From: UBA2334 sp964396895
GTDB lineage: Bacteria; Pseudomonadota; Gammaproteobacteria; Burkholderiales; Burkholderiaceae_C
Assembly (NCBI GenBank): GCA_964396895.1
Contig: CAYNGJ010000003.1
Coordinates: 62,001 to 126,000, forward strand
Direction: 5' to 3'
DNA: 64,000 nucleotides
Both the position numbers and the translations under genes were made by a program. Position 1 is the first letter of the stretch; each line of letters opens with the position of its first letter. Positions 60,380-64,000 of this stretch are shown here, piece after piece. Under the pieces are notes generated by a model. It saw only the letters and a program-made list of their open reading frames with translations. It did not search any database and was not told the origin of the DNA.

Positions 60380-61998
60380 GTTCCTTGCCCGACCCGTGGG
60401 AAGCTGGCCTGGCCGCCGGTTGGCAGGTGCTGGGCCACACCGCGCCGCCACCCGCCCGGCTGGATTGCGATGTGGTGGTGGTGGGCACCGGCGCGGGCGG
60501 TGGCATCACCGCCGAGTTGCTGGCGCGTGCGGGCTTCAAGGTCGTGATGCTGGAAGAAGGCCCGCTGAAAACCAGCCGCGACTTCAACCAGCTGGAGAGC
60601 GAGGCCTACCCCACGCTCTACCAAGAAAGCGCTGCCCGCAAAACCTCGGACAAAGCCATCAACGTCTTGCAGGGGCGGTGTGTGGGAGGCTCCACCACGG
60701 TGAACTGGACCAGTTCGTTTCGCACCCCCTCGGCCACGCTGGCGCATTGGCGGCGGCACTTTGGCCTGGGCGACCTGACCGATGACGCCCTGGCCCCCTA
60801 CTTCCAGCAGGCCGAGCGGCGGCTGAGCGTGTCCACCTGGGTGGTGCCACCCAACGAAAACAACGACCTGCTGCGCCGTGGGGCGGCCCGGCTGGGCATT
60901 CCGGCGGCCGCCATCCTGCGCAACGTGAAGGGTTGCTGGAACCTGGGCTCCTGCGGCCTGGGCTGCCCCACCAATGCCAAGCAGTCGCAGTTGCTCACGG
61001 GGGTGCCCACGGCACTCGCGCACGGCGCCACGCTGCTGGTCAACACCCGGGCCGTTCGGCTGGTGACGGCGCAGGGGGTGGTTCAGTCGTTGCAAGCTGA
61101 GTATTTGACGCAAAAACACCACTCAACGCTTGAGCATCATGGTTTTTCTGCTATTGATATAAAGGCCAAGCACTTCGTGGTGGCGGGCGGGGCCATCAAC
61201 TCGCCCGCGCTGCTGATGCGCTCGGCGCTGGCCGACCCGCACGACCGGCTGGGCAAGCGCACCTTTCTCCACCCCGTGGTCATGAGCGCGGCCACCCACG
61301 ACCACCGGGTGGAGGGCTGGGCCGGTGCGCCCCAGACCATCTACACCGACCACTACCTGGAGGTGGATCCGGTCCACGGCCCCATGGGCTTCAAGTTGGA
61401 GGCACCCCCCATTCACCCGCTGATTTTTGCCTCCAGCATCCCGGGCTTTGGCCAGGCGCAGGCCGACATGCTCAAGGCCTTTCCCCAGCAGCACATCCTG
61501 CTGGCGCTGCTGCGCGACGGGTTTGCCCCCGCCTCAGAAGGCGGGCAGGTGCGCCTGCGCAGCGATGGCAGCCCCCTGCTCGACTACCCGCTGAACAGTT
61601 TTGTGATGGACGGTGCCCGCCGCGCCCTGCTGGCCATGGCCGAAATCCAGTTTGCCGCTGGCGCCCGCCAAGTCATGCCGGTGCATGAGCAGGCCCAGCC
61701 CTACACCTCGTGGGCGCAGGCGCAAGAGGCCATTGGCCGACTGGCCATGGTGCCGCTGCAAACCCGGGTGGTCAGCGCCCACGTCATGGGGGGCTGCGGC
61801 ATGGCGGCCACCGCCACCCACGGTGTGGTGCGCCCCGACGGTCAGCACTGGCAGGTGCGCAACTTGTCGGTGCACGACGGGTCGCTGTTCCCCACCAGCA
61901 TCGGGGCCAACCCGCAGCTGTCCATCTACGGACTGGTCAATTGGCTGACCCAGCAGCTCATTGGCCGCCTGGGTGGTCAGGCCTCGGCGCTGGCCTGA
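60376..61998 (+). CDS. GMC-family FAD-dependent oxidoreductase
   Basis: This 540-residue flavoprotein has the dinucleotide fold CDVVVVGTGAGGGITAELLARAG...LEEG near the N-terminus. GGSTTVNWTSSFRTP is a GMC signature 1-like segment. CWNLGSCGLGCPTNAKQS is a Cys cluster seen in the subfamily with Tat partners. VVAGGAINSPALL and the C-terminal HVMGGCGMAA...SVHDGSLFPTSIGANPQLSIY complete it. It oxidises an alcohol or sugar; substrate unknown. A 53-bp AT-rich repeat copy sits at residues about 243-260, just before the VVAGGA strand. Confidence 0.88.
   Translation: MSSLPDPWEAGLAAGWQVLGHTAPPPARLDCDVVVVGTGAGGGITAELLARAGFKVVMLEEGPLKTSRDFNQLESEAYPTLYQESAARKTSDKAINVLQGRCVGGSTTVNWTSSFRTPSATLAHWRRHFGLGDLTDDALAPYFQQAERRLSVSTWVVPPNENNDLLRRGAARLGIPAAAILRNVKGCWNLGSCGLGCPTNAKQSQLLTGVPTALAHGATLLVNTRAVRLVTAQGVVQSLQAEYLTQKHHSTLEHHGFSAIDIKAKHFVVAGGAINSPALLMRSALADPHDRLGKRTFLHPVVMSAATHDHRVEGWAGAPQTIYTDHYLEVDPVHGPMGFKLEAPPIHPLIFASSIPGFGQAQADMLKAFPQQHILLALLRDGFAPASEGGQVRLRSDGSPLLDYPLNSFVMDGARRALLAMAEIQFAAGARQVMPVHEQAQPYTSWAQAQEAIGRLAMVPLQTRVVSAHVMGGCGMAATATHGVVRPDGQHWQVRNLSVHDGSLFPTSIGANPQLSIYGLVNWLTQQLIGRLGGQASALA
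61103..61155 (-). repeat. 53-bp AT-rich repeat, copy 6 (inside GMC oxidoreductase)
   Basis: Read on the minus strand it has AATAGC (61155-61150), exactly 19 nt, AGCGTTG (61130-61124) and tail AGTGGTGTTTTTGCGTCAAA. In the gene's frame it encodes TQKHHSTLEHHGFSAID. It lies in a surface-loop position ahead of the conserved FAD-binding strand, and the frame is preserved. Confidence 0.75.
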
Positions 61999-62001
61999 GC
62001 C

Positions 62002-62985
62002 ATGGGCACAACCCCTCCTGTGTCTGCGGTGCTGCCTGAGGTGGCATCCGCGCCCGCACGGTCTGCGGTGGCGCGTTGGCAGCAGGCCGGGGGCCTGGCG
62101 GTGTGCGGATCGGCGCTGGCGTTGCTGGCCTGGGCGGCCGCTTCCCCCGAGGTCTCAGCTTGGTGGGCCTTGGTGCCACCTGCCCTGTTGCCGCTGGTGC
62201 TGGGGTTGCAAACCATGTTGGCGCATGGAGTGAACCGGCGTACCGGCCGCACGGAGGGGTGGCACGTCGCGCCACCCGTCACCCTCGCGGGCAGCGTCCG
62301 TGCCTGGTGGCGCGAGGTACCGGCGTCGGCGCGGGTGTTCGGCTGGCAGCAGCCCTGGGCCTGGCGGGAACAACCCAATGCCCGTCCCCCCACCGCCGAG
62401 GCCCGGCGCGGGGTGCTGCTGGTGCACGGCTACCTGTGCAACCGGGGACTGTGGCGCGGATGGCAGGCCGAGTTGCACCCGCGTGGCCACGCCACCGTGG
62501 CGCTCAACCTGGAGCCGGTGTGGGGTTCCATTGACGACTACACGGCCGCCATCGACCAGGCGGTGCGCCAACTCACCGACGCCACAGGCTTGCCGCCACT
62601 GGTGGTGTGCCACAGCATGGGGGGCTTGGCGGTGCGGGCGTGGATGTGTGCGTTTCCCGACGCCGACACCCGCGTGGACCATGTGGTGACCATCGGCACC
62701 CCCCACCACGGCACTTGGCTGGCCCGCTGGGGGCAGGGGCTCAATGCCCGCCAGATGCGCCCGCACAGTGCGTGGTTGCAGGCGCTGGCCCGGTCAGAGT
62801 CGCCGCAGCGCTACCAGCGCTTCACCTGCTGGCACTCGGTTGGGGACAACATCGTGTTTCCGCTGGGCACTGGCGTGCTGCCCGGTGCGCAGGCGCACCA
62901 CCTGCCTGATGTGGGCCATGTGGCGATGGTGGACCACCCGGCCATCCAGGCCCATGTGCTGCAACGCCTGCAGCTGCGCGGTTGA
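62002..62985 (+). CDS. Lipase-like alpha/beta hydrolase
   Basis: This 327-residue protein has two N-terminal hydrophobic segments (about 30-50 and 54-72), so it is probably anchored in the inner membrane. The alpha/beta-hydrolase domain follows with VLLVHGYLCNRGLWRGW (oxyanion region), nucleophile elbow VVCHSMGGLAVR (Ser in HSMGG), GTPHHGT, and a catalytic His near DVGHVAMVDHP. It resembles triacylglycerol lipases. The start is 3 nt after the GMC gene stop, so it belongs to that operon. Confidence 0.83.
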   Translation: MGTTPPVSAVLPEVASAPARSAVARWQQAGGLAVCGSALALLAWAAASPEVSAWWALVPPALLPLVLGLQTMLAHGVNRRTGRTEGWHVAPPVTLAGSVRAWWREVPASARVFGWQQPWAWREQPNARPPTAEARRGVLLVHGYLCNRGLWRGWQAELHPRGHATVALNLEPVWGSIDDYTAAIDQAVRQLTDATGLPPLVVCHSMGGLAVRAWMCAFPDADTRVDHVVTIGTPHHGTWLARWGQGLNARQMRPHSAWLQALARSESPQRYQRFTCWHSVGDNIVFPLGTGVLPGAQAHHLPDVGHVAMVDHPAIQAHVLQRLQLRG

Positions 62986-63042
62986 CACTTGGTTTCAACC
63001 CAAATCCCCCATGGCAGACAACGTGGCCTGATTCGCGTATAA

Positions 63043-63052
63043 GGGTAAACCC
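63043..63052 (+). promoter_or_regulatory. GGGTAAACCC motif upstream of GNAT gene
   Basis: The same decamer as at 14910-14919 lies 22 bp before the GNAT start, in an AT-richer stretch with GTATAA close upstream. It may be an operator overlapping the promoter or leader. Confidence 0.25.
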
Positions 63053-63074
63053 TAGTGTTTAACGGAGATTTCGC

Positions 63075-63755
63075 ATGCGTACCTCCAGCCCATCCCCCGT
63101 GACTTCTGCCCCCGCCGTTTCCTCTGTCAAGCCGTTTGCGCCCATTCGCTCGTTGGGCCCCGCCCACCGCGAGCGCATGGCCACCCACCTCATGGCACTG
63201 AACCCGGCGGACCGCTACCTGCGTTTCGGGTACCCAGCAGGTGATGCGCAGATACGACACTATGTGAACGGACTGAACCTGGAGCGCGACGACGTGTTCG
63301 GCATCTTCAACCGCCGCCTGGAGCTGGTGGCCATGGCCCACCTGGCCCATGGGTCTGGCCCCGATTGCCCCAGTTGTGCCGAGTTCGGGGTGAGCGTGTC
63401 CGCCCATGTTCGCGGTCGTGGCTACGGCAAGCGCCTGTTTGACCGGGCGGTCATGCACGGCCGCAACCAGGGGGTGGAGCAGCTGTTCATCCATGCCCTG
63501 ACCGAGAACTCGGCCATGTTGTCCATTGCGGCGCAGGCCGGTGCCAGGCTGGTGCGGGATGGCTCGGAAACCGAGGCCTTCTTGCAGCTGCCGCCCGCCA
63601 ACCTCGACTCCCTGCTGACGGAAATGGTGCAGGAGCAGTTGGCCCAGTCGGACTACCGTTGGAAGGCCCAGTGGTACGGTTTGCGCCATGTGCTGGGCCT
63701 GTTGCCGGGCGTGGGCACGGCGGCTACCCCGCCGCGTGAGCGCAGCCAGGCCTGA
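63075..63755 (+). CDS. GNAT-family acetyltransferase
   Basis: This 226-residue protein has a GNAT domain at about 25-175. The acetyl-CoA-binding motif A is recognisable as VSVSAHVRGRGYGKRLFDRAVMHG, preceded by ELVAMAHLAHG and followed by IHALTENSAMLSIAAQAGA. Substrate unknown. A GGAGA ribosome site lies 7 nt upstream. The C-terminal 45 residues are outside the domain. Confidence 0.85.
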   Translation: MRTSSPSPVTSAPAVSSVKPFAPIRSLGPAHRERMATHLMALNPADRYLRFGYPAGDAQIRHYVNGLNLERDDVFGIFNRRLELVAMAHLAHGSGPDCPSCAEFGVSVSAHVRGRGYGKRLFDRAVMHGRNQGVEQLFIHALTENSAMLSIAAQAGARLVRDGSETEAFLQLPPANLDSLLTEMVQEQLAQSDYRWKAQWYGLRHVLGLLPGVGTAATPPRERSQA

Positions 63756-63868
63756 GGCTGGTGGTGGGTTGCGCCGAAGGGTGTGGCGCGGGGCCAAGCG
63801 AGGTCGCGGCGGTCATCGGTCATGCCCTTGGGGTATCCTAGAAGCCATCTCAACTCCCTGCCCCGTCC

Positions 63869-64000
63869 GTGTCCGACCCACACCCTGCGACCTCCTCGGC
63901 CTCGTCTTCCCGCTCCCCGTCCCGCACCACCCGCTCGGTGGACAAACGGGGTCTGCTGCAAAAACTGGCTGAAATGCTGCACCCAGGGCCAGACTCCACC
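63869..64000 (+). CDS. CorC/HlyC-type CBS-domain transporter protein (partial, N-terminus only)
   Basis: The first 44 codons lie at the right edge, starting GTG. After a Ser/Arg-rich lead the sequence DKRGLLQKLAEMLHPGPDST matches the start of CorC-type proteins, which continue with CBS domains and act in Mg/Co efflux or in concert with apolipoprotein N-acyltransferase. Confidence is limited by the short fragment. The 113-bp gap from the GNAT gene has no clear terminator. Confidence 0.65.
   Translation, partial: MSDPHPATSSASSSRSPSRTTRSVDKRGLLQKLAEMLHPGPDST

Noticed and set aside
1..64000. CRISPR arrays, tRNA/rRNA genes, insertion sequences, prophage
   Set aside because: No regularly spaced repeats, cloverleaf-like sequence, rRNA segments, transposase or phage structural genes were recognised by reading.

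Overview
The window is high-GC DNA with dense, co-oriented gene blocks. Its families (TctCBA/TctDE, TRAP DctPQM with DctSR-type regulation, ArgP/ArgO, LptAB-RpoN, an FFLEELY-type protein, a UPF0149/SEC-C protein) point to a betaproteobacterium of the order Burkholderiales, most likely Comamonadaceae. This is inferred from gene content and protein style, not from a marker-gene search. I found no rRNA, tRNA, CRISPR array or insertion sequence. No gene-free stretch exceeds 300 bases; the three longest (33972-34214, 52775-53013, 17884-18111) are described individually.

Layout. 1-4240: tripartite tricarboxylate transporter tctC-tctB-tctA (minus, tctA cut by the window edge), divergent from its two-component system tctD-tctE. 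4164-8146: a GTPase/membrane protein pair (DUF3482/DUF2868) and a LysR regulator. 8205-9733: a compact restriction-modification candidate (HNH nuclease overlapping a C5-cytosine methyltransferase), then rdgC. 11023-17883: a TRAP transporter module with sensor kinase, response regulator, two solute-binding proteins, and DctQ and DctM. 18112-19838: argO/argP. 19896-26917: a psiF-like gene, argS, a SPOR protein, dsbA, lptA-lptB-rpoN. 53014-64000: GH8 glycosidase, RlmL-like methyltransferase with a coupled PIN protein, UPF0149/SEC-C protein, acyl-CoA ligase, FFLEELY-type protein, a Tat-exported GMC dehydrogenase pair, lipase-like hydrolase, GNAT protein and the start of a CorC-like gene.

The most unusual region is the ~26 kb block 27022-52774, directly downstream of rpoN. 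It starts with two tandem paralogous giant regulators (SARP-like DNA-binding head, degenerate nucleotide-cyclase domain, STAND-type ATPase, TPR-like tail). An apparently coupled operon of 17 genes follows. It encodes an MSHA/type II secretion-like machine: secretin, assembly ATPase with tetracysteine site, polytopic platform protein, PilO/GspL/PilP-like inner-membrane proteins, a TPR protein, an ExeA-like ATPase with a peptidoglycan-binding tail, and seven prepilin-like proteins. Three of these share a pilin-type head, and one such pilin closes the operon. Three others carry a long helical, very hydrophobic C-terminal module unlike ordinary pseudopilins. The promoter in front of the first pilin gene has an 11-bp-spaced direct repeat followed by a -10-like box, the arrangement known for SARP regulators, so the tandem regulators may control the machine.

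A second cross-cutting observation is a family of ~53-bp AT-rich repeats (seven copies recognised). All have a fixed 19-nt spacing between an ATAGC-like box and an AGCGCTG-like box. Three lie at the 3' ends of genes, two of those contributing the stop codon. Four lie inside protein-coding genes (rpoN, the second regulator, the TPR gene of the pilus operon, the GMC dehydrogenase), in frame and in linker or loop regions, much as Rickettsia palindromic elements do.
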